A stretch of 37,723 nucleotides of DNA, taken from the NCBI RefSeq assembly GCF_000519205.1, contig NZ_JAFB01000005.1, forward strand, positions 1 through 37,723, read 5' to 3'. Shown one piece after another: positions 24,442 through 32,069 of this stretch; the stretch's first letter is position 1, and each line of letters starts with the position of its first letter. Source of the stretch: Amycolatopsis taiwanensis DSM 45107 (GTDB lineage Bacteria; Actinomycetota; Actinomycetes; Mycobacteriales; Pseudonocardiaceae). Under the pieces are notes generated by a model, which made no database searches, was not told the DNA's origin, and worked only from the letters and a program-made list of their open reading frames with translations. Made by a program: the position numbers and the translations under genes.

Positions 24442-24689
24442 CTGGGCGACGGTCCAACTCTCCTCGTGCGTGATGAGTCAAGGTAAGCAATGATCGTTAA
24501 GCCAGTCAAGTGACAGGTTGTATCGAACGCCGACCCCACGGTAACCAGCGCTGGTCAATTTCGATCATGCATACGAATAAGTTATCGTAAATAGACCCGG
24601 CTGAAACGGTTTTTCGTGACCGCCTATAATGCTCCGACAGTAATCGGTAATTGTCTTGGCAGCGCCGGGCGAACGCGGTCGGAGGAACG

Positions 24690-25055
24690 GTGATCACGGG
24701 TTTTTCGGTGGCGGTCGCGGTGAGTTCCCTGGTCGTGGCCGGCTGGAGCTTCGTGCTCGCGGCACGCGGCCGGGAACCACAGCGGGCCTTGCTGGCCGGT
24801 CTCGCGGTGGTCGAGACGCTGCTGGTCGCCCAATTGGTCATCGGGATCGTGCTGCTGATCTCCGGGCAACACCCGGGTTCGCTCGTGACCTACCTCGCCT
24901 ACCTCATCGGGTCGCTGCTCGTGGTGCCGGCAGGCACGGTGTGGGCGCTGGCCGAGCGGAGCCGGTCGAGCACGGTGGTGCTCGGCATCACCTGCGTGGC
25001 GATCCCGGTGATGGTGTTGCGGCTGTACCAGGTTTGGAGCGGTACACATGCCTGA
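24690..25055 (+). CDS. Four-helix membrane protein of unknown function
   Basis: This 121-residue protein has four predicted transmembrane helices: residues 3-24, 32-53 (LLAGLAVVETLLVAQLVIGI), 63-85 and 92-112. GTG at 24690 was chosen because GGAGG lies 4 nt upstream; TTG at 24651 would add 13 residues. Its stop overlaps the next start by 8 bp, so the two membrane proteins are translated together. I recognise no family function. Confidence 0.75.
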   Translation: MITGFSVAVAVSSLVVAGWSFVLAARGREPQRALLAGLAVVETLLVAQLVIGIVLLISGQHPGSLVTYLAYLIGSLLVVPAGTVWALAERSRSSTVVLGITCVAIPVMVLRLYQVWSGTHA

Positions 25056-25497
25056 CGAAACGTCCGGAGACGCCGGGGAAGACAAGGCGGACACCACACC
25101 ACGAGCCACCGCGAGCGGCCCCGGCCGCGTACTGGTCGCCGTGTATGCGATCTTCGCGCTGGCCGCCACCTCGCGGGCGGGCGTGCAGATCGCCACGAAT
25201 TTCCACCAGGCGCCGGTGGCCTACGCGTTGTCCGCGTTCTCCGCGGTCGTCTACGTGGTGGCGACCGTCGCGCTGGCCCGGTCCGGGCGCACCTGGTGGC
25301 GGCTCGCCGTGGCGGCCTGCACCGTCGAGTTCGTCGGCGTGCTGACCATCGGCACCCTGAGCGTGTTCGACCGGGCGGCCTTCCCGGAGGCCACCGTGTG
25401 GTCGGTGTATGGCGAGGGCTACCTGTTCATTCCGCTGGTGCTGCCGGTGATCGGCCTGTTCTGGCTGCGGCGCACCGCGCCGTCTGCGGGCCGGTAG
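25048..25497 (+). CDS. Membrane protein coupled to the preceding gene
   Basis: This 149-residue protein has a charged cytoplasmic start (DETSGDAGEDKADTTPRATA) and four hydrophobic segments: about 29-47, 57-77, 83-104 and 124-142. It overlaps the upstream membrane protein by 8 bp, and the two probably interact or act in one complex. Aromatic and Gly residues in FPEATVWSVYGEGYLFIPLV look conserved. Function unknown. Confidence 0.78.
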   Translation: MPDETSGDAGEDKADTTPRATASGPGRVLVAVYAIFALAATSRAGVQIATNFHQAPVAYALSAFSAVVYVVATVALARSGRTWWRLAVAACTVEFVGVLTIGTLSVFDRAAFPEATVWSVYGEGYLFIPLVLPVIGLFWLRRTAPSAGR

Positions 25498-25503
25498 CGG
25501 GCC

Positions 25504-26010
25504 ATGGTCGAACTGCGCGTGCTGGGACCGGACGACTGGCGGCTGTGGCGCGAACTGCGGTTGGCGGCACTGACCGAGGCGCCGCAGGCGTTCGAGGCGA
25601 CGCTGGCGGACTGGCAAGGGAATGGCGACCGGGAGGAACGCTGGCGTGCCCGGCTCGCGATCCCGGGCTCCCACAACGTCATCGCACTCGCCGGCGACCG
25701 TCCACTCGGGATGGTGAGCGGGGTGCCCATCGGCGAGGGGGTCGTGGAGCTGATCTCCCTGTGAGTCGGTCCCGCCGCCCGTGGCCGTGGGGTCGGGGAC
25801 CGGTTGGTCGAGGAGATCGTGCGCTGGGCACGGCGATCCGGAGCCGCGACGCTCCGGTTGTCGGTGATGGACAGCAACCGCGCGGCCCGCGCGTTGTACG
25901 AGCGCCACGGTTTCCAGGGCAGCGAAGAGCCGGACGCACGACGTCAACTGGTCCTGGTGAAGGCTCTTCGTCGGCCGGGCGAGCCCGGCCGAAGCAGACA
26001 GTCTACATAG
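25504..26010 (+). pseudogene. GNAT acetyltransferase gene interrupted by one in-frame TGA
   Basis: The frame reads MVELRVLGPDDWRLWRELRL to VELISL, then TGA (25762-25764). It continues in the same frame as VGPAARGRGVGDRLVEEIVR to the C-terminus at 26010. The acetyl-CoA loop RGRGVG and the final part MDSNRAARALYERHGFQ are intact. In GNAT proteins the strand before this loop often reads L/M-W-V, so the TGA most likely replaces TGG (Trp). A single base change would restore a 168-residue enzyme. It follows the membrane protein by 6 bp. Sequencing error or stop readthrough are alternatives. Confidence 0.85.
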
Positions 26011-26018
26011 GACGTTCA

Positions 26019-26052
26019 ACTTACCTCGGTGTAAGTGCCCCACTTCAAAGTG
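26019..26052. promoter_or_regulatory. Two palindromes upstream of the imine reductase gene
   Basis: ACTTAC (26019-26024) and GTAAGT (26031-26036) form a perfect inverted repeat with a 6-nt spacer. CACTTCAAAGTG (26041-26052) is a second palindrome. They lie 36-70 bp before the start and look like an operator. No regulator gene is adjacent, so the protein that binds is unknown. Confidence 0.45.
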
Positions 26053-26087
26053 CGTACTTGTTCGTTCCCGCGCCTCGGGCAAGTCTG

Positions 26088-26960
26088 ATGGCCATGAACA
26101 ACACCGCTGAACCCGTCACCTTGCTCGGGCTCGGTGCCATGGGCACCGCCCTTGCCCGCGCGTGGCTTGCCGCCGGGCACCCGCTCACCGTATGGAACCG
26201 CACCGCCTCCCGCGCCGAGTCGCTCGCCGCCGAAGGCGCGACGGTCGCCGCCACCGCCGCGGAGGCGATCGCCGCCAAGGGCCTCACGGTGATATGCCTG
26301 CTCGACGACGCCAGCGTCCGCGACGCGTTGAGCGAGGCCGATCTCCAGGGCAAAGACCTGGTCAACCTCACCACGAGCAGCCCCGCGCAGGCCCGTGCCC
26401 TCGCCGAGTGGGCTCAGGCGCGGGGCGCTCGGTTCCTGGATGGCGGGATCATGGCCGTCCCGCCGATGATCGGCACGCCACACGGCTACGTCTTCTACAG
26501 CGGCTCGCGCGAACTGTTCGACACCCACCGGGCTGCCCTGGCCGTCCCCGCCGACACCGTCTACGTGGGCGAAGACCCCGGTTTCGCCGCCCTCCACGAC
26601 GTGGCCTTGCTCAGTGCGATGTATGGCATGTTCGCCGGGGTGGCGCACGCCTTCGCGCTGATCCGCAAGGAGGACATCCGACCCACGGACCTCGCCGGCC
26701 GGCTCGTCGACTGGCTCACCGCCATGACCTCCTCCGTGCACCAGACCGCCGCGCAACTCGACAGCGGCGACTACACCGAGGGCGTCGCGTCCAACCTGGC
26801 CATGCAGGTCGCGGGGAGCCAGACCCTGCTCCGCACGGCCGAGGAGCAGGGGATCAGTCCGGAGCTGATCACCCCGTATCTCGACCTGATGGAGCGCCGT
26901 CTCGCCGGTGGCCACGGCAACGAGGACACCACCGGCGTGATCGACCTGCTCGCCCGCTGA
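26088..26960 (+). CDS. Imine-reductase-family NADPH-dependent oxidoreductase
   Basis: This 290-residue protein has an N-terminal Rossmann domain with GLGAMG and, after the second strand, VWNRTASRAE, which suits NADPH. The central segments NLTTSSPAQARALAEWA and DGGIMAVPPMIGTP, then LHDVALLSAMYGMFAG, are close to the imine reductase pattern, where the Asp in the last motif is the usual proton donor. A C-terminal helical dimerisation domain completes it. Such enzymes reduce cyclic imines, but the natural substrate is rarely known. Start codons at 26088 and 26094 are both possible; neither has a strong ribosome binding site. Confidence 0.85.
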   Translation: MAMNNTAEPVTLLGLGAMGTALARAWLAAGHPLTVWNRTASRAESLAAEGATVAATAAEAIAAKGLTVICLLDDASVRDALSEADLQGKDLVNLTTSSPAQARALAEWAQARGARFLDGGIMAVPPMIGTPHGYVFYSGSRELFDTHRAALAVPADTVYVGEDPGFAALHDVALLSAMYGMFAGVAHAFALIRKEDIRPTDLAGRLVDWLTAMTSSVHQTAAQLDSGDYTEGVASNLAMQVAGSQTLLRTAEEQGISPELITPYLDLMERRLAGGHGNEDTTGVIDLLAR

Positions 26961-26968
26961 CCGCGACG

Positions 26969-28957
26969 TTAGCGTCGCGGTCCCCAGGCGAACGCGGTGA
27001 CGTTCTTGGCGATCTCGAACGAGGCGGTGCGCCGGCTCAGCATGAGCGTGCCGGGCCGGCGCTCGCCCACCAGGGTCGCCGCCCAGCCGTTGTCGGTGTA
27101 GGCCCTGGCCAGCGCGGAGTCGGGTACCGCGGTCCAGGCGCGCCCGGCCTCCTCCCGAAACACCCGGACGCCGGAGGGCGCCGGTGGCGTGTCACACGCC
27201 TCGCTTGCGGCGAAGGACCCGTACGCGGTGCCGGACGAGTCGAACCAGGCGGAGATCGCCTGAACTTCGCGGCCACCGTCGGGCAGCACGGATTCCGCAC
27301 TGTCACCGTCGTCCAGGTCGACCACCGCGGCCGAAGTCGACTCCGCACAGGCCCCGAGATGCGTGAAGGCGAGATAGGCGAGCCGCCGGCCATCCGGGCT
27401 GACCGCCAGGCCCGTCGGCGGGCCGCTGCCCTCGGCGGCAGCGAGGTAGTGCGCCTCGCCCTTGCTGTCGACTCGGTATAACGCGTCGACGCCGCCAAAG
27501 TTTCCCCCACCCAGCGCGGTGTAGGTGATGATCAATCCCTCGGGATCACCGGTGCCGCCGAGCAGGCCGACCCCGCAGGGGCCGGTGCACTGCTCGAAAT
27601 CGATCGGCGGCAACCCCGTGATCCGGAACGGCACGGCCGCCCCACCGTCGTCCGGATAGGCGAGCAGGTCCATCGAGAAGTCCCCACCTCCGCTCCCCGC
27701 GGACAGCAAGGTCTCCCCGTGAAACGCGATGGGCTGGCACCACCCACAGTCCCAGGACCGGACCACGCGATCCTCGGTGTCGGCGAGGAACAGTCGCTGC
27801 CGGCCGTCCGGACGCTCGGTGACCCACGCCAGCCGCCGCCCACTGCCGGACCAGGCCAGCTGCACGGCCTGCGCGCCTGGCGGAATCGTCGCGATCTGAT
27901 ATTCGCCGCTGGGATGGCGCACCCGCACCTCGCCGGTGGTGGCCCAGGCCAGCGAGGGCCCGTCGACGATCCGGCGTACCCGCTCGACCACCTTGTCGAT
28001 GATCGCGGGATGTTGCTGCAACTCGGTATGCGCGCACGGGCTGTTCAACGCGTCCAGGACGTTCTCCTCGCACCGCACCACGAACGGCGAGCCTGCGGTG
28101 CTGTGCGCGGTCGCCGAGTCCAGGGTGACCGCAATGTCACCCACCTCCCACGGGGCCGGCACCGCGTCACCGAGCGGCCCCCGCACCCAGATGTCGCCGG
28201 CGATCGCGAACACCGGCAGTTTCTCCGGCCACGGTGGAAGTGCCGTGATCGCGTCGGAGTCGAACTCCAGGGCTTCCGCCTGTGCACTCTCGGGCACACT
28301 GATGAGGCTGCACCTGCTGCCGTCGCCTCCGGTATCCCCCGCGCAGATGCCGAGTATCGCGTACAGACCGACCAGGACCACGGCGGAGGCCGGACCGGCC
28401 CGCAAGACAAACAGCAGCCCGGGCGAGATGGCGTGGCGCACCATGGACAGCAGGCGCGAACCCCGGAACGGCGTGCCCAGGGTGATCACTTCGGCGACCC
28501 GGTCCCCCACCTTGCCACCGCGCGGATCGTCCTCGGACACCGCCAACTGCGTGGCGAGGCCGCCCATGGAGTGCGCGACGACCACCACCCTGGCCCCGGA
28601 GGCGCGGGAAAGACAGCTGATCGCCTCGGCCAGCGCGGGACCGATGCGCTGGTCGGTCACCCAGGCCGGCTGGGCCTTGCGGTAGTCGAAGGTCCAGACC
28701 GAGGTCTCCCCGACCTTGGCCGCGATCTGGTGGGTGATCGGATTCCGCTCGGGCACGTTCCAGGTCGTCGCGTCGCTGTTGATGCCGTGCACGAACAGCA
28801 CCGGGGTGCTCTCGCCGAGCGCGCCGCCGGCCACCCTCCGGACCGTCTCGGAGGCACAAGGTTCGGCGGCCGGCGCCTCCGGCGCGGTCCACGGCTGGAC
28901 AACCAGCGCCGCGGTCAGGGCGAGGACGGTGAGAAGCCGGACGAGTACCCCGGTCAC
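26969..28957 (-). CDS. Secreted alpha/beta hydrolase with beta-propeller-like C-terminal half
   Basis: This 662-residue exported protein has a signal peptide (about residues 1-31, LLTVLALTAALVVQPWTAPE). The hydrolase/lipase domain, about 45-300, has the oxyanion segment VLFVHGINSD and nucleophile S130 in AHSMGG. The C-terminal half, about 330-660, has repeated motifs such as LAWSGSGRRLAWVTE and LAVSPDGRRLAYLAF, typical of TolB/WD40-like propellers. The pairing suggests a lipase-like enzyme with a binding platform. The GTG start overlaps the upstream stop (GTGA), so the two genes are coupled. The open frame extends upstream but only shadows that gene. Confidence 0.85.
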   Translation of the reverse strand: MTGVLVRLLTVLALTAALVVQPWTAPEAPAAEPCASETVRRVAGGALGESTPVLFVHGINSDATTWNVPERNPITHQIAAKVGETSVWTFDYRKAQPAWVTDQRIGPALAEAISCLSRASGARVVVVAHSMGGLATQLAVSEDDPRGGKVGDRVAEVITLGTPFRGSRLLSMVRHAISPGLLFVLRAGPASAVVLVGLYAILGICAGDTGGDGSRCSLISVPESAQAEALEFDSDAITALPPWPEKLPVFAIAGDIWVRGPLGDAVPAPWEVGDIAVTLDSATAHSTAGSPFVVRCEENVLDALNSPCAHTELQQHPAIIDKVVERVRRIVDGPSLAWATTGEVRVRHPSGEYQIATIPPGAQAVQLAWSGSGRRLAWVTERPDGRQRLFLADTEDRVVRSWDCGWCQPIAFHGETLLSAGSGGGDFSMDLLAYPDDGGAAVPFRITGLPPIDFEQCTGPCGVGLLGGTGDPEGLIITYTALGGGNFGGVDALYRVDSKGEAHYLAAAEGSGPPTGLAVSPDGRRLAYLAFTHLGACAESTSAAVVDLDDGDSAESVLPDGGREVQAISAWFDSSGTAYGSFAASEACDTPPAPSGVRVFREEAGRAWTAVPDSALARAYTDNGWAATLVGERRPGTLMLSRRTASFEIAKNVTAFAWGPRR

Positions 28958-29397
28958 GACGTCACCTGCATGAAGACCACGCGCCAGGAGCCGTCCCGCT
29001 CGGCGAAGCCGACGAAGACCTTCCGCGCGGGCTTGCCCGGCACCCTCAGTTCCCCGGTCGCGTTGGCGTACCCGTTCCGCTCGTGCCAGCCGCCATCGTC
29101 CAAACGCAACACGGTCCCGACGGGAAACAGCCGTCCAGGCGGAAACACCGCGTCCGACTCGGGGAGCAGTGCCGACCGCTGGGCCCGCTCGTCGTCGGTG
29201 GTCAGCGTGTCGGCGGCCCGTGCCGCCGCAGCCGGAACCGGCCCGCCCGGTTCGTAGGCCAGTGCCGGTGCTCGCTTCTCGTGCGGCTCCGGTCGTTCCG
29301 CCGAGGGCAACCACAACACCACCGCCACCCCGACGGCGACCGCGGCCAGTGCCACCGCGGCGCGGACCAACCATTTCCGTGACAACTCCAACTCCAT
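28954..29397 (-). CDS. Single-pass membrane-anchored protein coupled to the hydrolase
   Basis: This 147-residue protein has a short basic start and one transmembrane segment (about residues 10-31, LVRAAVALAAVAVGVAVVLW). An outer domain follows with LFPVGTVLRLDDGGWHERNG and RKVFVGFAERDGSWRVVFMQ, a small beta-rich fold that looks like a secreted sensor or chaperone domain. The stop overlaps the hydrolase start by 4 bp. The ATG at 29397 is favoured, as it puts the membrane segment near the N-terminus; GTG at 29466 would add 23 residues. Function unknown, perhaps an accessory factor of the hydrolase. Confidence 0.65.
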   Translation of the reverse strand: MELELSRKWLVRAAVALAAVAVGVAVVLWLPSAERPEPHEKRAPALAYEPGGPVPAAAARAADTLTTDDERAQRSALLPESDAVFPPGRLFPVGTVLRLDDGGWHERNGYANATGELRVPGKPARKVFVGFAERDGSWRVVFMQVTS

Positions 29398-29528
29398 CCA
29401 GCCGATCAATCGACGCCAACTCGAAGGATGAGGGCGTGTTGCCAGGATCGGGCGAGATGTGAACACTGATCCAGACAGTTGCGGAATCGCGGATTATTCG
29501 CTGAACACAGGATGATCAGGAAAAACGC

Positions 29529-30647
29529 ATGGTGAGACCGCGGGCCGGACGAACGCCGAGCCCGATCCCCGACCCCGACAGCCCGCTGGGTCGTCTCGCC
29601 GGCTACCTACGCGGGTTGCGGGAACAAGCCGGCGACCCCTCGTTCGAGGCGCTCTCCTACGAGACGAAGAGGACCGGGCGGGGATACTCCCAGAGCAGCC
29701 TGCGCTCCGCCGCCACCGGGAAGGTGTTGCCCACCCTTGATGTCGCGGAAGCCTTCGTGCGGGCCTGCGTCGACTACGCCCAGACCAACCCCGAATTGGC
29801 CCACTCCGCTACCCGTGACTGGGTGGCCAAGGAACTGGTGGGTGAGGTCGTGCGCTACTACCAGAACGCGGCCCACCACTCCGCCCTCCCCGGGCAACCC
29901 GCCCAGGCCTCCGGTACGTCCGCCCCAAAGTCGTCGACGTCTGCCGCGGCCTCGAACGACCCTACCTCTGCCGACGAGGAGCCCGGGCCCGCCACACCGG
30001 GGTCCGTCTCCCCGCTTCCCGAGCCGGAACGAAGCGGGGCGAAGGCACTCCGTCGACGTCGCCGACTGGCCCTGACCGCCATCGCGGCGGCCCTTGTGGC
30101 GGTGACCGTGCTCGCCGCGAGCAACCTTGTCGATCATGCAGACCAGGCCGGCGCCAGTCCCGGCTCATCCGCCACGCCACCGGGGCCAGAACCAGCCGCT
30201 GAAAACACCCGCCGTGCTCCGGAACCCGCCCGCACCCCCACCGACGGGGGCACCGTCCTCGCCGGGAGATCGCAATGCCGCGGGGCGAGTCCCAAAGGCC
30301 CCGCCACGATCAACCCCTGCATCTCGGTCACCGGCGACGCCCTCCACTATCTCGTCCGGGTCACCGCCCAGGAGCCCATCAGCGACCTGGCCATCCACGT
30401 CTGGCTCATCGACGTCACCACCGGCCAGCGCCTGACCAACACGTTGCGGTACTGCCAGGCCACCCTCATCGCCGTCGACCAGACTGCCGAGTGTGGCCCC
30501 GCCACCACCCGACCCGAACCCGGCCACCACTATGTCGCCGCGGCCGACATCACCGTCGGCCACGTGGAGCAACCTCCGCTGTGGAAAAACCCCGGCGCCA
30601 CCGGACTCTCCACAGCCGGCGTCCTCTGGCCACCGCCAACCCGCTGA
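29529..30647 (+). CDS. Helix-turn-helix protein with transmembrane segment and outer domain
   Basis: This 372-residue protein has three parts. An N-terminal helix-turn-helix domain (about residues 18-85), PLGRLAGYLRGLREQAGDPS then TKRTGRGYSQSSLRSAATGK, is of the type common in actinobacterial regulators. A Ser/Pro/Ala-rich linker leads to one transmembrane helix (about 177-197, LALTAIAAALVAVTVLAASN). An outer domain (about 245-372) has three or four cysteines (SQCRGASPKGPATINPC, RYCQATL and TAECGP) likely to form disulfides. The layout predicts a one-component receptor that senses outside the membrane and binds DNA inside. It is divergent from the membrane protein/hydrolase pair. Confidence 0.75.
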   Translation: MVRPRAGRTPSPIPDPDSPLGRLAGYLRGLREQAGDPSFEALSYETKRTGRGYSQSSLRSAATGKVLPTLDVAEAFVRACVDYAQTNPELAHSATRDWVAKELVGEVVRYYQNAAHHSALPGQPAQASGTSAPKSSTSAAASNDPTSADEEPGPATPGSVSPLPEPERSGAKALRRRRRLALTAIAAALVAVTVLAASNLVDHADQAGASPGSSATPPGPEPAAENTRRAPEPARTPTDGGTVLAGRSQCRGASPKGPATINPCISVTGDALHYLVRVTAQEPISDLAIHVWLIDVTTGQRLTNTLRYCQATLIAVDQTAECGPATTRPEPGHHYVAAADITVGHVEQPPLWKNPGATGLSTAGVLWPPPTR

Positions 30648-30663
30648 ACTTTCGGTTGGGGCA

Positions 30664-30722
30664 GGCGAGTTCCGGGTTCCGGCGGCTGAGTTCCCGGTTC
30701 AGTAAGCGGTTGTTCTGGTGTG
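30664..30722 (+). repeat. Dispersed intergenic repeat, copy A
   Basis: The stretch GGCTGAGTTCCCGGTTCAGT and the following bases up to CTGGTGTGATCGG closely match 34182-34235, with about three quarters of positions identical over 50 bases. It lies in the gap after the gene ending at 30647 and next to the end of the MarR gene. Confidence 0.55.
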
Positions 30723-30732
30723 ATCGGTACGG

Positions 30733-31200
30733 TCAGTCCTCGACGGGCTCGACGCAGATCACCTCGGCTCCCGCGGCCGCTCGCTGGAGCAACTCGTAGA
30801 GGGTCTCGCGCTGCTCGCGGTCGAGAGCGCAGAGCACTTCGTCCTCCACCGCCTCGAGCGCGATCTCGGCCTTGGCGAGTTGCTTCGCGCCGGCGTCGGT
30901 GAGGACGACGACATGCCGGCGACGATCCTCCGGCGAGCGCCGCCGCTCGATCAGGTTCATCGCTTCCAGGTCGTTGAGCAGCCCGACAATGTTCGTCCCG
31001 TCCATCTCCAGCATCGACGCGAGTCCCTGCTGAGTGCTGCCACCGCGGTCCCGGAGCAGGGTCAGCGCGACGAGGTGGCGTGGCCGCAGTCCCATCGGGG
31101 CCAGCACCGACTCGGCGCGAAGCCGCACTCGGCGTGCCAAATGGTCCAGCAGCGGCCCAGAGCGGCACGACGTCTGGTTGGGGACCGGCGAGGTGGCCAT
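30733..31200 (-). CDS. MarR-family regulator
   Basis: This 155-residue protein has the MarR winged helix: LRPRHLVALTLLRDRGGSTQ, then LASMLEMDGTNIVGLLNDLE as the recognition region and RRSPEDRRRHVVVLTDAG as the wing (about residues 40-105). Dimerisation helices lie at both ends. The start looks leaderless: TAGACT lies 6 nt before the ATG on the minus strand. It is divergent from the azoreductase gene, with an inverted repeat between, which suggests it represses that gene and itself in response to a phenolic or quinone-like compound. The ligand is inference. Confidence 0.88.
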   Translation of the reverse strand: MATSPVPNQTSCRSGPLLDHLARRVRLRAESVLAPMGLRPRHLVALTLLRDRGGSTQQGLASMLEMDGTNIVGLLNDLEAMNLIERRRSPEDRRRHVVVLTDAGAKQLAKAEIALEAVEDEVLCALDREQRETLYELLQRAAAGAEVICVEPVED

Positions 31201-31232
31201 GACACGAGTCTAGTTCGACCCAGCTATAGACG

Positions 31233-31271
31233 TGGCATAGATAGCTTGTCTTACACCAATCATCTATGCCA
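31233..31271. promoter_or_regulatory. MarR/azoreductase operator
   Basis: TGGCATAGAT (31233-31242) and ATCTATGCCA (31262-31271) form a perfect 10-bp inverted repeat with a 19-nt spacer. AGCTATAG (31222) and TAGATAGCT (31239) form a second, imperfect one that overlaps the first. The AT-rich repeats fill the 81-bp gap between divergent starts and overlap both likely promoters. Confidence 0.6.
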
Positions 31272-31281
31272 TGCTGATCGT

Positions 31282-31923
31282 ATGACGCACTTGTTGCACA
31301 TCGACTCGAGCATCAACGGTGGCCACTCGGTCAGCCGGGAACTCACCGCCCGTACGGTCCGGAACTGGCGCGCCGCACACCCCGACGGCACCATCACCTA
31401 TCGCGACCTGGGCAGCGCTCCGCTCCCGCACCTGGACTCCGCCGGTGGTCTGGCTCGGCTGGTGCCGGCCGAGCAACACACTCCGGAGCAGGCCGAGTCA
31501 TGGGCGCTGAGCCGGCAGATCGTCAACGAGGTCAAGCAGGCCGACACGATCGTGCTTGGCCTGCCGCTGTACAACTACGGCGCGCCGAGCAGCGTCAAGG
31601 CGTGGGTGGACCACCTCATCGCGCCCGGGCTGACGATCGACCCCGAAACGCGGGCGGGCCGGCTCGGCGGCCGGGAGTTCATCGTCATCGCGACGCGCGG
31701 CGGAGGCTACGGCGCCGGCACGCCCCGCGAAGGCTGGGACCACGCGCAAACCTGGCTGTCGCACGGAGTTTCGCCGACCGGCCTCGAGCCCCGCTTCGTC
31801 ACCGCGGAACTCACGCTGGCGGAAACCAATCCCGCCATGGCCGAACTGATCCCACTGGCCAAGGAAAGGCTCGCCGCCGCCGAACGCGAAATCGACGAAC
31901 TCTGGGCGCCCGCGCTGCGCTGA
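31282..31923 (+). CDS. azoR: FMN-dependent NAD(P)H azoreductase/quinone reductase (AzoR-like)
   Basis: This 213-residue flavodoxin-like protein has the phosphate-binding loop IDSSINGGHSVSREL at residues 6-20, the FMN loop GLPLYNYGAPSSVKAWVDHL at about 93-112, and IATRGGGYGAG at about 135-145. These proteins reduce azo dyes and quinones by two electrons and protect against electrophiles. No ribosome binding site is seen, and CATGCT lies 6 nt before the ATG, so it may be leaderless. Control by the divergent MarR protein is likely. A perfect terminator follows the stop. Confidence 0.9.
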   Translation: MTHLLHIDSSINGGHSVSRELTARTVRNWRAAHPDGTITYRDLGSAPLPHLDSAGGLARLVPAEQHTPEQAESWALSRQIVNEVKQADTIVLGLPLYNYGAPSSVKAWVDHLIAPGLTIDPETRAGRLGGREFIVIATRGGGYGAGTPREGWDHAQTWLSHGVSPTGLEPRFVTAELTLAETNPAMAELIPLAKERLAAAEREIDELWAPALR

Positions 31924-31933
31924 CCGCTCCCAC

Positions 31934-31965
31934 GCGGGACACAGCCGACCGAGGCTGTGTCCCGC
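31934..31965 (+). terminator. Terminator of the azoreductase gene
   Basis: GCGGGACACAGCC (31934-31946) pairs perfectly with GGCTGTGTCCCGC (31953-31965) around a 6-nt loop, followed by TTTC. It lies 10 bp after the stop. Confidence 0.85.
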
Positions 31966-32062
31966 TTTCGATATCTCCAAGCCGGAACTCGGCTTTCGGT
32001 GTCTCCAAGCCGGAACTCGGATGCCTGGAGCGGGGACACGCGGGCTTGAGCCGGGGACACGC
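31965..32062 (-). repeat. Dispersed intergenic repeat, copy B, with tandem 28-bp units
   Basis: Two 28-bp units, 31965-31992 and 31993-32020, differ at two bases and share the perfect 19-mer TCTCCAAGCCGGAACTCGG. GGGGACACGC then occurs twice (about 32032 and 32053). Read on the minus strand, GTGTCCCCGCTCCAG and CCGAGTTCC match copy C near 34170. The repeat fills the gap between the azoreductase terminator and the end of the TetR gene. Confidence 0.65.
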
Positions 32063-32069
32063 CGGGACG

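Noticed and set aside
22477..24486. 669-codon plus-strand open frame opposite the thiamine-diphosphate enzyme
   Set aside because: It has shadow composition, while the opposite strand carries all conserved motifs.
25296..26087. N-terminal extension of the imine reductase frame
   Set aside because: It covers the membrane protein and acetyltransferase genes in a different frame and lacks family similarity.
28958..29419. N-terminal extension of the hydrolase frame to 816 codons
   Set aside because: The extension lies over the coupled membrane protein gene; the signal peptide starts at 28957.
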